Assembly: GCF_030818575.1 (NCBI RefSeq) | Contig: NZ_JAUTAL010000001.1 | Coordinates: forward strand, 2,914,001-2,978,000 | Direction of reading: 5' to 3' | Length of the DNA stretch: 64,000 nucleotides | DNA from: Chryseobacterium camelliae | Lineage (GTDB): Bacteria; Bacteroidota; Bacteroidia; Flavobacteriales; Weeksellaceae | Shown: positions 18,316 through 26,650 of the stretch, piece after piece | How the letters are laid out: each line of letters begins with the position of its first letter | Numbering within the stretch: the stretch's first letter is position 1 | The notes under the pieces: generated by a model | Databases searched by the model: none | Told to the model about the DNA's origin: nothing | The model's input: only the letters and a program-made list of their open reading frames with translations | Made by a program: the position numbers and the translations under genes

Positions 18316-18322
18316 TTATGCT

Positions 18323-18330
18323 TATATTTG
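18323..18330 (+). promoter_or_regulatory. -7 promoter element
   Basis: TATATTTG, 36 bp before the acetyltransferase start and just after the terminator. Confidence 0.5.
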
Positions 18331-18366
18331 AAGATCAATTATCAACCATAGTAAAAATATTAATCC

Positions 18367-18843
18367 ATGAAAATAACAGATAACAGCTTTATATTCAAGC
18401 AACTGGGAAAGAATGATAAATTTCCTTATGAACTTCTGCTGCTTGCAGATCCGTCTAAGAAGATGATTGATACATACATCAGGCATTCTGAAGTGTTTAC
18501 AGCTGTATACCAGGAAGAAACCATAGGGGTTATCGCCCTGTTCCCTCTTGAAAAAAATACGGCTGAAATTAAAAACATTGCAGTAAAACCGGAATTTCAA
18601 CAACAGGGAATTGGCACTTTCCTTATTGAAAATACCTTTCTGGCAGCCAAAAACAACGGAATGAAAAGCATTATGATAGGCACAGCCAATTCAAGTATCG
18701 GGCAACTCCTCCTCTACCAGAAATTAGGCTTTGAAATGACAGAGATCAAAAGGAATTTCTTCCTGGACCATTATGCTGAAACTATTTTTGAGAATGGCAT
18801 TCAGGCGAAGCATATGGTGGTTCTGGAAAGATCTCTGAAGTGA
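18367..18843 (+). CDS. GNAT-family N-acetyltransferase
   Basis: A 158-residue acetyltransferase. IKNIAVKPEFQQQGIGTFLI is motif A and SSIGQLLLYQKLGFEMTEI motif B; the C-terminal RNFFLDHYAETIFENGIQAK block is found in a group of flavobacterial and Bacillus GNATs. Substrate unknown. It is a single-gene unit with its own promoter element, the third GNAT gene within 2.4 kb. Confidence 0.9.
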   Translation: MKITDNSFIFKQLGKNDKFPYELLLLADPSKKMIDTYIRHSEVFTAVYQEETIGVIALFPLEKNTAEIKNIAVKPEFQQQGIGTFLIENTFLAAKNNGMKSIMIGTANSSIGQLLLYQKLGFEMTEIKRNFFLDHYAETIFENGIQAKHMVVLERSLK

Positions 18844-19015
18844 TGGAAAGTCATTAATGCCAATGAGACAATTTATTATTTAAACATAAGTTATCTTATA
18901 CTTTTCGATTTTGATAATATGATGGTTTCCCATAGCTATGAATTAAAATATTTTATTAAGTTTGTAATGAACACATTTCAAACGAAATTTTATTAAACAC
19001 AAAAAATTAAATCTT

Positions 19016-19351
19016 ATGAAAAAAATCATTTTAGTTGCAGCTTTAGGGATTGCAGGTTTAGCAAGTGCTAAAAACATCGATGTAAAAAAAGACAAAAACG
19101 ATGAAAAAATTGAAAAAAAATCGAAAGACACAAAAAGTTCAGAAGAAAGTGAAGCATTAAAAATGCAGTGTATGCAGGTTGGTATGCTAGTTTGGTGTAC
19201 TAACGAAGTTGTATCCGACACTGTATGCTGGGGTGAAGGTTCAGGAACATCAACTTATGAACAAGCTGTATCTGATTCAATTCACAATTCACAACTTTTG
19301 ACAGAATTTACTTGTGGTGCTGGAACTGGAAGCGGTCCCGGCGGAAACTAA
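19016..19351 (+). CDS. Small secreted Cys-containing protein
   Basis: A 111-residue precursor with a signal peptide (MKKIILVAALGIAGLASAK), a very lysine/glutamate-rich stretch (residues 20-48) and a C-terminal part with four cysteines (MQCMQVGMLVWCTNE, TVCWGEG, FTCGAG) ending in a Gly-rich tail. It lies 15 bp before a GLPGLI gene, so the two form an operon. A -7 element TAAGTTTG is at 18957-18964. Small peptides of this kind next to GLPGLI genes recur in flavobacteria, but no function is established. Confidence 0.72.
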   Translation: MKKIILVAALGIAGLASAKNIDVKKDKNDEKIEKKSKDTKSSEESEALKMQCMQVGMLVWCTNEVVSDTVCWGEGSGTSTYEQAVSDSIHNSQLLTEFTCGAGTGSGPGGN

Positions 19352-19366
19352 TTAAAATTTAAAGAA

Positions 19367-20158
19367 ATGCGGTTTTACATGTTCTTTTTTCTATTAGTAT
19401 GTGGTATTATTTACGCTCAATCAGAACAGCTTAACTCCGAGTATGAAGTTATATACAAGGTCAAAATGTACCCTGATACAACATCTAAAAACAATGTAAT
19501 AGAGGAAAATGTATCATTACTAATAAAAGGCGATAAATCTTTGTTTAAAAGTACAAAAAAAGCAATCCGAGATTCAATAGCAATGGCAATAGGAAAAAAA
19601 AGTTTTGAAAATCCTGTAGACGGTAAAGTCATATTAGATATGCGAACTGTTCCCGGTGTCAACTTTAAATCGGAAGTTTTTTCTGAAGGCGGAAAACAAA
19701 CTGTTTATAAAGAACTGTTGAAAAACCGCTTTTCTTATCCATTAGAAGACCCGATCGATTGGAAAATTGAAAGTGATACTAAAACAATAGCTACATATTT
19801 ATGTAAAAAAGCTATTGGAAAATATAAAGGTAGGAATTACACAGCTTGGTTTACCGAAGCTGTTCCCATTCCTAATGGTCCCTATGTTTTTAAAGGCTTA
19901 CCGGGTTTGGTATTGGAGGTTTACGATACTAATAACCATGTAAGCTTTTCTATGGTAAGTTTTAAAAAAGTTGCAAAACCAATAATTCTTATGAATGATG
20001 TTGCTAAAACTAACTATGAAATCTATCACAAGGCAAGACAAAATTTTATAGATAATCCTTCAGGAACCTTTATGAGTCAAACGGGACTTTCTGTACGACC
20101 TTCAGATGTTTCAAGAATTAATAGTAACGTTAGAAGATTTAATAATTACATTGATTAG
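19367..20158 (+). CDS. GLPGLI family protein
   Basis: A 263-residue secreted protein with a signal peptide (cleavage after IIYAQ). The name-giving motif is YVFKGLPGLVLEV in the middle, preceded by the family pattern YLCKKAIGKYKGRNYTAWFT and PIPNGPY. GLPGLI proteins (TIGR01200) are confined to Bacteroidota, are exported and have no known activity. It is the second gene of an operon with the small Cys protein and is followed by a strong bidirectional terminator. Confidence 0.9.
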   Translation: MRFYMFFFLLVCGIIYAQSEQLNSEYEVIYKVKMYPDTTSKNNVIEENVSLLIKGDKSLFKSTKKAIRDSIAMAIGKKSFENPVDGKVILDMRTVPGVNFKSEVFSEGGKQTVYKELLKNRFSYPLEDPIDWKIESDTKTIATYLCKKAIGKYKGRNYTAWFTEAVPIPNGPYVFKGLPGLVLEVYDTNNHVSFSMVSFKKVAKPIILMNDVAKTNYEIYHKARQNFIDNPSGTFMSQTGLSVRPSDVSRINSNVRRFNNYID

Positions 20159-20206
20159 ATATTGGTGTAATTCATGGTTATTAGTTTTAACAGCTAAAAA
20201 TTAAAA

Positions 20207-20236
20207 AAACAGAGCTTCCATGTGGAAGCTCTGTTT
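20207..20236. terminator. Bidirectional terminator
   Basis: A perfect 14-bp stem (20207-20220 with 20223-20236) containing CAGAGCTTCCA/TGGAAGCTCTG, flanked by A and T runs. It lies between the convergent GLPGLI and XRE genes. Confidence 0.85.
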
Positions 20237-20276
20237 ATATACCGATTAAAAATGATCTGCAAATAAAAGAAATCTC

Positions 20277-20645
20277 CTACTTCCCTTTTCCTGATTCTTT
20301 CTTTAAAGCCTCATTCTGCTCTTTCAATAAAGCGATATAATCATTCAGGTTGGCTAAAACATGTTCGGGTACATTGCAGTAATAATTATAATTGCCAGAT
20401 TGATTGTAAGAACCATCGTTAAACGTAAGATTATCATTATTCTGAACAGCATTGATACGCCTTTCCTCCTTGATATCCTCTACGGAAACATCCAGCGCTT
20501 TGGCCAGTTTTTCCCATTCGTCATCGAAAATCTTAACTTCGCCATTTTCTTTGCGACAGTAATTAGAGACATCGGTAGCGATGATCTTAGACATATAATC
20601 CTGAGTGTAGCCTCTTTGTTTTCTTAGATTTCTTAGCTTTTCCAT
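20277..20645 (-). CDS. XRE-family helix-turn-helix regulator
   Basis: A 122-residue DNA-binding protein from the ATG at 20645 (MEKLRNLRKQRGYTQDYMSK); upstream in-frame codons to 20732 are unlikely to be used. The HTH is within residues 1-60, followed by an Asn-rich segment (NNDNLTFNDGSYNQSGNYNY) and a C-terminal coiled coil (LNDYIALLKEQNEALKKE). It shares its layout with the protein at 8468. The regulated genes are unknown. Confidence 0.85.
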   Translation of the reverse strand: MEKLRNLRKQRGYTQDYMSKIIATDVSNYCRKENGEVKIFDDEWEKLAKALDVSVEDIKEERRINAVQNNDNLTFNDGSYNQSGNYNYYCNVPEHVLANLNDYIALLKEQNEALKKESGKGK

Positions 20646-20888
20646 AACGTTGTTGCTGTGTTTTATTACAAATATAGAGAAAATGAAGGAATATGCGGCA
20701 GGCTTCCGAAGCTCTCCGAAGGTTTTCCGCAATTGGCAGGAAATTTTCGGAACCTAAATGTCAATGATTCTGTTTTTCGCTATTGATTTTAAAAAATTAA
20801 AGTATATTTACTTATACATTTTACTTTCTGGTAATTCCCAGAATGACAGCAAAATGCTCACTATAAACACATCCAAAAACAACACGAT

Positions 20889-21302
20889 ATGAAAAAAATT
20901 CATTCAACAAATTATTTCGACACTTTTATTGAAGTGGCAGAAGACACGAAAAGAAACGGCAGTATGAAACCACCGGCAAAAGACAAAAAAACCGTCGCCG
21001 AAATGCAATACGACTACATTGCCGGGCATCCATACCAATACACTTCAGACGACGTTTTATTCCAGGTATTCGCAGACAGGAACGACCTTACGAAAGCAGA
21101 ATACAAGGAAGCCAGGGAACAATTCTTTTCCAAAGGCCAGCCCTGTTTCAGGGCTTCACCACTCACCAAAATGTATGGTTTCGGAATTCACAGCAACAGT
21201 GAAGGTAAAATTGCCCTGTATGGAATGGATACTGAAGACTACCAAAAATTCCTGGCCGACCCCAAGGTTAAAAAGATAAAGGCTATGAAATCGGGAAAGT
21301 GA
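20889..21302 (+). CDS. DUF6157 family protein
   Basis: A 137-residue cytosolic protein matching DUF6157: STNYFDTFIEVAEDTKRNGS, YTSDDVLFQVFADRNDLTKA, FFSKGQPCFRASPLTKMYGF and GIHSNSEGKIALYGMDTEDY. No function is known for the family. Single-gene unit. Confidence 0.88.
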   Translation: MKKIHSTNYFDTFIEVAEDTKRNGSMKPPAKDKKTVAEMQYDYIAGHPYQYTSDDVLFQVFADRNDLTKAEYKEAREQFFSKGQPCFRASPLTKMYGFGIHSNSEGKIALYGMDTEDYQKFLADPKVKKIKAMKSGK

Positions 21303-21394
21303 TCATTAGAACAATTACAATCCTTTGTTAACTCTACGACAGGATTTTATACCTTAATGAAAATGTACATCAGGGATTAATATTTTACCTATTC

Positions 21395-22273
21395 ATGAAA
21401 CTACTCATCATTATTCCGCTTCTTGTATTGGGCATCCATGCAGGCGGACAAATACAATCAAGTGCAATGCAATCAGAAAGATATCAAAAAGGCTGGGAAA
21501 AGCTCAGGGAAATTGAAGGAAAAACAGGAGAAAAGGTGATTGAAAGCTTACAGGGCATTTCTCCGGATTTGGGAATGTTCATTGTTGAATATGCTTATGG
21601 AGATATCTATACCAGAAACGCCCTGGATTTGAAATCCAGAGAGATCGCTGTTGTTGCAGCGTTAACGGCTATGGGAAATGCGGAGCCACAGCTGAAAGTC
21701 CATATCAACGGGGCCCTGAATACAGGAAGTTCAATAAACGAACTTAAAGAAGTTATTTTACAAATGTCCGTATATGCAGGCTTTCCAAAGGCTATGAATG
21801 GGATGAATGCATTAAAAGAGGTACTGCACGACAGACAGCAGCAGGGAATTAAAGACAAAAGAGGAAATACAGCCACAAAAACAAAAACAGACCGTATAAA
21901 ATTGGGCGAACAGGAAATATCGAAACTAGACAGCCAGCAGGTAGAAAAACTAAAAAAAGCTTATCAGGATTTTTCACCTGACCTTATCAAATTTATCTTG
22001 GGATACGGCTATGCAGATATTTTCGCAAGGGATAATTTAGATAAAAAATACCGGCAGATAGCAACCATTTCAGCATTAACGGCCTTAGGTACAGCACAGC
22101 CACAGCTTAAATTCCACATCTACGGCGGCCTAAATATCGGGCTTACAGAAAATGAAATAAAAGAAATCATGCTGATGATGACGGTTTATTCAGGCTTTCC
22201 ATCCGCCATTAACGGAATCAATGTGCTGAAAGAAGTTCTTGCAGAACGTGAAAAAGACAATAGCAATCGTTAG
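21395..22273 (+). CDS. Carboxymuconolactone decarboxylase family protein, two CMD domains, secreted
   Basis: A 292-residue protein with a signal peptide (MKLLIIIPLLVLGIHAGGQ). Two CMD domains follow at about 35-145 and 175-285, each with the pattern P-D-L-x-x-F-I, RE/RQ-I-A-x-x-x-A-L-T-A-(M/L)-G and LK-H-I-x-G. The redox Cys-x-x-Cys pair of AhpD-type CMD proteins is absent from both, so peroxidase activity is not expected. The function is unknown; export of a CMD protein is a feature of some Bacteroidota. Confidence 0.88.
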   Translation: MKLLIIIPLLVLGIHAGGQIQSSAMQSERYQKGWEKLREIEGKTGEKVIESLQGISPDLGMFIVEYAYGDIYTRNALDLKSREIAVVAALTAMGNAEPQLKVHINGALNTGSSINELKEVILQMSVYAGFPKAMNGMNALKEVLHDRQQQGIKDKRGNTATKTKTDRIKLGEQEISKLDSQQVEKLKKAYQDFSPDLIKFILGYGYADIFARDNLDKKYRQIATISALTALGTAQPQLKFHIYGGLNIGLTENEIKEIMLMMTVYSGFPSAINGINVLKEVLAEREKDNSNR

Positions 22274-22474
22274 CCAGTTCGGCATTATAAAAAAGATTGA
22301 CTAAAATAAAGACGACTGACCATCAAACTGATTATTTCAGTCTTGCGGAATCCATTGTCAATAAAAAGGCCGAATATAAGTGATGACCTGGTAAAAGCTA
22401 TGACCAAGATATTCAATCATATCAGCTGATAAACATCCTGGAAACAGGACGTTCTTTATGCCCTAACTTTTACC

Positions 22475-22482
22475 TATATTTG
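22475..22482 (+). promoter_or_regulatory. -7 promoter element of the VOC gene
   Basis: TATATTTG inside a 20-bp block (22465-22484) identical to that before the HTH gene at 8429-8448. It lies 80 bp before the VOC start. The rest of the 290-bp gap between the CMD and VOC genes shows nothing clear. Confidence 0.5.
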
Positions 22483-22562
22483 TTCTGTATTAAGGTTTGA
22501 ATGAATTATTTAACATTATCGTTTGACCGGTTTTACAATAAACAAATCAAAAAAAACACAAA

Positions 22563-22985
22563 ATGAAACCAAGAATTTCAGTATTGACATTAGGTGTCGC
22601 AGACCTGGAACGATCTGTTCAGTTCTATCGTGACGGATTTGGATTGTCCACAGAAGGAATTATCGGAAAGGAATTTGAATACGGTGCCGTCGCATTTTTT
22701 GACCTGCAAAGCGGCTTACGGCTTGCACTCTGGCCGAGGAAGAGCATGATGCATGATACAGGCATACCGCTGGAAAACAACTCTGCATTGGAATTTACCA
22801 TCGGGCACAATGTCAGAAGCAAAGAAGAGGTAGATTCAGTCATGAAAACCGCTCAAAAGGCAGGAGCAAAAATGATCAAGCCTGCCGCAGATACCTTTTG
22901 GGGCGGTTATGCAGGGTATTTCCAGGATCCTGACGGACATCTGTGGGAAATTGTCTATAACCCTGATTTTATGCCTAAAGACTAA
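22563..22985 (+). CDS. VOC family (glyoxalase-like) protein
   Basis: A 140-residue protein with two beta-alpha-beta-beta-beta units. The first has LGVADLERSVQFYRDGFGLS, the second ends FQDPDGHLWEIVYNPDF, where E is a usual metal ligand. VOC proteins include lyases, dioxygenases and drug-binding proteins; this one cannot be placed further. It has its own promoter and precedes a second, broken VOC gene. Confidence 0.9.
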   Translation: MKPRISVLTLGVADLERSVQFYRDGFGLSTEGIIGKEFEYGAVAFFDLQSGLRLALWPRKSMMHDTGIPLENNSALEFTIGHNVRSKEEVDSVMKTAQKAGAKMIKPAADTFWGGYAGYFQDPDGHLWEIVYNPDFMPKD

Positions 22986-23030
22986 TAAAATCAACTATTG
23001 AGCAAACCACCGGTAAAATAAAACAGTATC

Positions 23031-23446
23031 ATGGAAAATATATTTCAAACATATAAACCTGACAACTTTCACACGGTAACACCCTACTTATTTGTTGATC
23101 AACCCAATCTTTTGATTGAATTCCTGAAAAACACCTTTTTTGCTAAAGAAATTAATCGTTCTGTAAATCCCGCAACTGGTGATATTGCCAATTGTATATT
23201 ACAGATTGGTGACACCTGTTTTATGATCAGCCAGGCCAGAGCACCTTTTGACGATATGAAAACAGCACTTTACCTGTTTGTGGATGACGTGGAGGCTTTG
23301 CATAAAAGAGCTGTTGCATATGGCGCAAAGGTTGATTTTGAGCCCGCCGATATGCCTTATCAGGACAGACGTCCGGAATCATTGATCCTTGTGGGAATTA
23401 CTGGTGGATAACAAAACGGCAGGTTCAAAAGGGTTATCAGGAATAA
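23031..23446 (+). pseudogene. VOC family protein, frameshifted
   Basis: The intact frame (23031-23411) gives 126 residues starting YKPDNFHTVTPYLFVDQPNL and containing ALYLFVDDVEALHKRAVAYG. It goes out of frame near 23370 (ADMPYQDRR). In the next frame the expected PhnB-like end GIIDPCGNYWWITKRQVQKG follows to a stop at 23446. A single missing base explains this. It is either a recent pseudogene or a sequencing error. Confidence 0.8.
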
Positions 23447-23541
23447 TCGGTTTGCAATCAGATAAAAGCCTGATACTGCATGGTCATATTAGTTATAACC
23501 CTGATGATTAAATTCTTTAAACAATCAGATCAGCCGGAAAA

Positions 23542-24015
23542 TTATGCAGAACACCGCGCAACAGCTGTTATTAACATTTTAAGCACAATAATAATCTGAA
23601 CCGTCTGCAAGGCAACACGCAGATAATTGGTGGAAATCAGCTTTTCCAACAGAATGGCATTATAGGTCTCACTGAGCTGATGGTGCATGGGAATCTGAAT
23701 TAGGAATGACATGCCCCAGTTGACAGCCATACATAACAGGGAAACAAACACCATCTTCCTTTGTATACAACCAGGCTTTTGCCACAGCAGCCATATATTT
23801 AATATTGTTGCTATGATCAGCGGAATGACAAAAACATTAATTATCCATACAGACTGCTGTCCATGAAATTCTATGAATTCATTAGCCCTCAGTAACCGCC
23901 ATCCCGGGTACACAACAAAACTGTCCATTACACTTGCACCGAAACAGTATAATATTATAGCACAGAATACCACCAATAAGAAGGAAGATAGACTGTATTC
24001 TCTGTTTTCATTCAT
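23542..24015 (-). CDS. Four-helix membrane protein (DUF1772-like)
   Basis: A 157-residue inner-membrane protein with four hydrophobic segments at about 10-30, 57-75, 86-106 and 130-150. The layout and the Gly/His motif between helices 1 and 2 (EFIEFHGQQSVW) resemble DUF1772/anthrone-oxygenase-like proteins, which is tentative. The start at 24015 (MNENREYSL) lies 10 bp after the oxidoreductase gene stop, so the two form an operon. Confidence 0.7.
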   Translation of the reverse strand: MNENREYSLSSFLLVVFCAIILYCFGASVMDSFVVYPGWRLLRANEFIEFHGQQSVWIINVFVIPLIIATILNIWLLWQKPGCIQRKMVFVSLLCMAVNWGMSFLIQIPMHHQLSETYNAILLEKLISTNYLRVALQTVQIIIVLKMLITAVARCSA

Positions 24016-24025
24016 ATCTGCAGGT

Positions 24026-24703
24026 TTAAAGATTGATTTTTTTTGATAGATGTTCGATGTCATCCACGTATAAATCCGCTGCATCCAGTGTATGCATTGC
24101 CGAATACAACGCAACCCTGGCAACGGTTTCTACCGGTAAAGGGCGATTCGGCCATATCTCCTTCCTTATTACAGGATCCTGTAAGAGCTTCTGTATCTCC
24201 TTATTTTCTTCAATAGTTTCTGGTCTTTCCAAACCATAGAGCATTCCGGGTTTCAGAATAGTGAGGTCAAAATCCAGTTCAGGCGAACGGAGAAATTTCT
24301 CCGCTGCAATTTTATTATTCATATAACCTTCAGATGCTTCAGGAGGAGGAGCACCGGCAGATATATAGACCAGTTTATGTACATTATTGGCCTTTGCCGT
24401 AATGGCTACTATTTTTGCCGATTCATAAATCATATGCTCGTAGGTAATTCCCCGATCCGGAATTTCTTCAGCAATCCCTATACAGTGGATCACTGCAATA
24501 CAGTCTTTTAAGTATGGCTTCCACTCTACCGGATTAAAAATATCTGCTTTTACCCACTGCACCAATGAGTAATCATCGGGAGCCATATGTTTTGGCCGCC
24601 CATGCCTGGAAATGCTTACAGCGTGAATGCCGTTTCGGGATGCGATAGAACAAATAGATTTTCCAAGGAATCCATTACCGCCTGTAACAAGAATGTGTTT
24701 CAT
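24026..24703 (-). CDS. NAD(P)-binding oxidoreductase/epimerase (atypical SDR)
   Basis: A 225-residue Rossmann-fold protein. The dinucleotide motif TGGNGFLG is at residues 7-14, VKADIFNP binds near the cofactor, YISAGAPPPE is the central strand and KPGMLYG the usual late motif. It resembles NAD-dependent epimerase/dehydratase-like atypical SDRs such as NmrA or NDUFA9-like proteins. It is the first gene of a two-gene operon, divergent from a MarR-like gene with a palindrome between them, which points to control by that regulator. Confidence 0.88.
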   Translation of the reverse strand: MKHILVTGGNGFLGKSICSIASRNGIHAVSISRHGRPKHMAPDDYSLVQWVKADIFNPVEWKPYLKDCIAVIHCIGIAEEIPDRGITYEHMIYESAKIVAITAKANNVHKLVYISAGAPPPEASEGYMNNKIAAEKFLRSPELDFDLTILKPGMLYGLERPETIEENKEIQKLLQDPVIRKEIWPNRPLPVETVARVALYSAMHTLDAADLYVDDIEHLSKKINL

Positions 24704-24761
24704 AATAAAATCATTTATGATGTAATTTGAAGCAAAGATACACATTAATGATATAAATTAC

Positions 24762-24794
24762 AAATGTTGTAAATATTTTTATTTTACAACATTT
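24762..24794. promoter_or_regulatory. Candidate operator between divergent genes
   Basis: A 12-bp inverted repeat, AAATGTTGTAAA (24762-24773) and TTTACAACATTT (24783-24794), with a 9-bp spacer. It lies in the 109-bp gap between the oxidoreductase and the MarR-like gene, just upstream of a -7 element TATATTTG (24801-24808) for the latter. Confidence 0.65.
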
Positions 24795-24812
24795 ATGATG
24801 TATATTTGAATT

Positions 24813-25442
24813 ATGAATAAAACAGTTGAATTAGTCAATCAATGGGCTGCTTTTGAAGAAAAGCATCCTGACGGAAGTATCCAGGATTTCTTCAGGTATG
24901 AGCTTATTAAAGAAAGGGAGAAACAACCGGACAACAAGTTTTTGGGAGGTGTGGTTCCACCAAAACCCGATCAGATGCTGGCTAAAATTATTGACCGGCT
25001 TGCTAAGATCTATATGCTGTATGCAGTGGACCTCCTTAAAACCATCGATATAGGAAGCTTTGATGAGTTCCTGTATCTTAATAACATCTATAATACTGAA
25101 AATCCTAAAAAAATTGACATCATCAATAATAATTTCAATGAGTTGTCATCCGGGCTTTTGATTCTGGACCGGCTGAAAAAGAAAAATTTTATCTTTGAAA
25201 AAGCAGATCTCAATGATAAACGTTCAAAAATTATTTCATTATCCGCTGAAGGTGAAAGGAAACTCAAAAGCTGCTATGAATTACTCGATAAAGTAAACCA
25301 GGTGATTTTTAAAGATATGAGTACAGATGATATATTACTCAGCATTAAATTGTTAAAGCCTGTTGAAATAAAGTTTTCCGGCATTGCCGTTTCTGATAAG
25401 AAAGTTCCTTTTGAAGAAATCTACAGAAGGGAGACTGAATAA
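24813..25442 (+). CDS. MarR-like winged-helix regulator
   Basis: A 209-residue protein. The C-terminal two thirds show a MarR-type winged helix: FNELSSGLLILDRLKKKNFI is the recognition part and EKADLNDKRSKIISLSAEGE the beta wing. It is longer than common MarR proteins, with an N-terminal extension of about 70 residues. It most likely binds the palindrome at 24762-24794 and controls itself and the divergent oxidoreductase operon. Confidence 0.8.
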   Translation: MNKTVELVNQWAAFEEKHPDGSIQDFFRYELIKEREKQPDNKFLGGVVPPKPDQMLAKIIDRLAKIYMLYAVDLLKTIDIGSFDEFLYLNNIYNTENPKKIDIINNNFNELSSGLLILDRLKKKNFIFEKADLNDKRSKIISLSAEGERKLKSCYELLDKVNQVIFKDMSTDDILLSIKLLKPVEIKFSGIAVSDKKVPFEEIYRRETE

Positions 25443-25559
25443 ATCTGCTTTAAATCAGACCAGATTATATAAAGATTTGGTGTGACTACGTGGCAAACTA
25501 GAGTTGCTTTTGGTGGGATATCGAAATCAGGGTTGTATTCTTATAATCTTAAAAAATGC

Positions 25560-26588
25560 TTACTTTTTAACTTCAGCAGATGGTTTCAGTATATACTTTT
25601 TCCAAATATAGTAACCGAAAATAAATGAAATTATACAACCTAAACAGGTAGTGAAAATCCTGTCCGTAAAAATAGCGTCTGTCATTGGTTTCCCAAATCC
25701 CAATAAGGCCATGATCAGTGGTGTACTGGCCAATGAATAAAGGAAATAGTTTTTTTTCGAAAAAAATGAACGCAGAATAGTCAGAAATACCAATATGGAG
25801 AAATACAGTTCAGCAGGTCCTTTCAGAAATGCCAATATCATTGAGATACATACCCCAATCAGGGTGCCCATACTTCGGCCTACTATCCTTTCTGTAGAAT
25901 GTTCGAGATTATATTGTATTACAATGGTGATCGTAAGCAAAATCCAATACGTATGATGCTCCGAAATAAAATACCGGATAATCTGTGCAATTACAATGCA
26001 TAAGGTAAGCCTTAACTGGAACTGCCAGCCTTTTAAACTTTTTAAACCTTTTTTCCAGTGCAACCATAATTGCTTATTAGAAATACTGCGTTTAGGCTCT
26101 TCCTTCCACAGGACTTTTTTTCTCTTTAAATATCCCATGTAAACAGGATGCATGATGAGGAGCAGCAACTGCACCCAGATAATACCCAGTATAAATGTAA
26201 CTGCTGTAACAAAGGCTATTTTGCCCGTTGAACCGGAACCGTAACCTATTACTAAAAATATCGAAAACAATACTGATGCCCTCATCCACTTCCTGCTGAA
26301 TCTCCCTAAGGTAGTTATGGTAAATATAATCACAGGAATTGCAAATAGTGATAAGTAAAAGTGTCCAGTGAGCCTTAAACCTGCTATAAAAGCAATACCA
26401 CTTGCTAAAGCAGTAGAAAAGGATTGATCAAACTGCTCTTTTAATGATGTTCTGAAATGGTCCTGGCTTAGCATTAACCCCGCTAAACCTGCAACTACAC
26501 CTAATTGCGCATAATCTATAAAATAGCCGAAGACGAGGGGAATAATTATAGCCAAAACAGCTATAATCATATCTAATATTTTCATCAC
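25560..26588 (-). CDS. FUSC-family inner-membrane protein
   Basis: A 342-residue protein with two clusters of hydrophobic helices (about 1-150 and 200-330). The second half contains the FUSC_2 hallmark HHTYWILLTITIVIQYNLE followed by STERIVGRSMGTLIGV. The family is linked to aromatic-acid or fusaric-acid efflux. It lies 62 bp downstream of a marR gene on the same strand, and each gene has the same operator-like palindrome, so the transporter is likely repressed by that MarR protein until a toxic compound is present. Confidence 0.88.
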   Translation of the reverse strand: MMKILDMIIAVLAIIIPLVFGYFIDYAQLGVVAGLAGLMLSQDHFRTSLKEQFDQSFSTALASGIAFIAGLRLTGHFYLSLFAIPVIIFTITTLGRFSRKWMRASVLFSIFLVIGYGSGSTGKIAFVTAVTFILGIIWVQLLLLIMHPVYMGYLKRKKVLWKEEPKRSISNKQLWLHWKKGLKSLKGWQFQLRLTLCIVIAQIIRYFISEHHTYWILLTITIVIQYNLEHSTERIVGRSMGTLIGVCISMILAFLKGPAELYFSILVFLTILRSFFSKKNYFLYSLASTPLIMALLGFGKPMTDAIFTDRIFTTCLGCIISFIFGYYIWKKYILKPSAEVKK

Positions 26589-26621
26589 AAGTGTTTTTTA
26601 ATACTTACAAATATCCAATAT

Positions 26622-26637
26622 AGTTGAATATTCAACT
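26622..26637 (-). promoter_or_regulatory. MarR operator/promoter of the FUSC gene
   Basis: A perfect 16-bp palindrome AGTTGAATATTCAACT. On the minus strand its TTG forms the -33 box, followed after 17 bp by GATATTTG as -7 element. The 14-bp core is identical to that before marR (27105-27118). Confidence 0.75.
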
Positions 26638-26650
26638 TTTTTATAAAATT

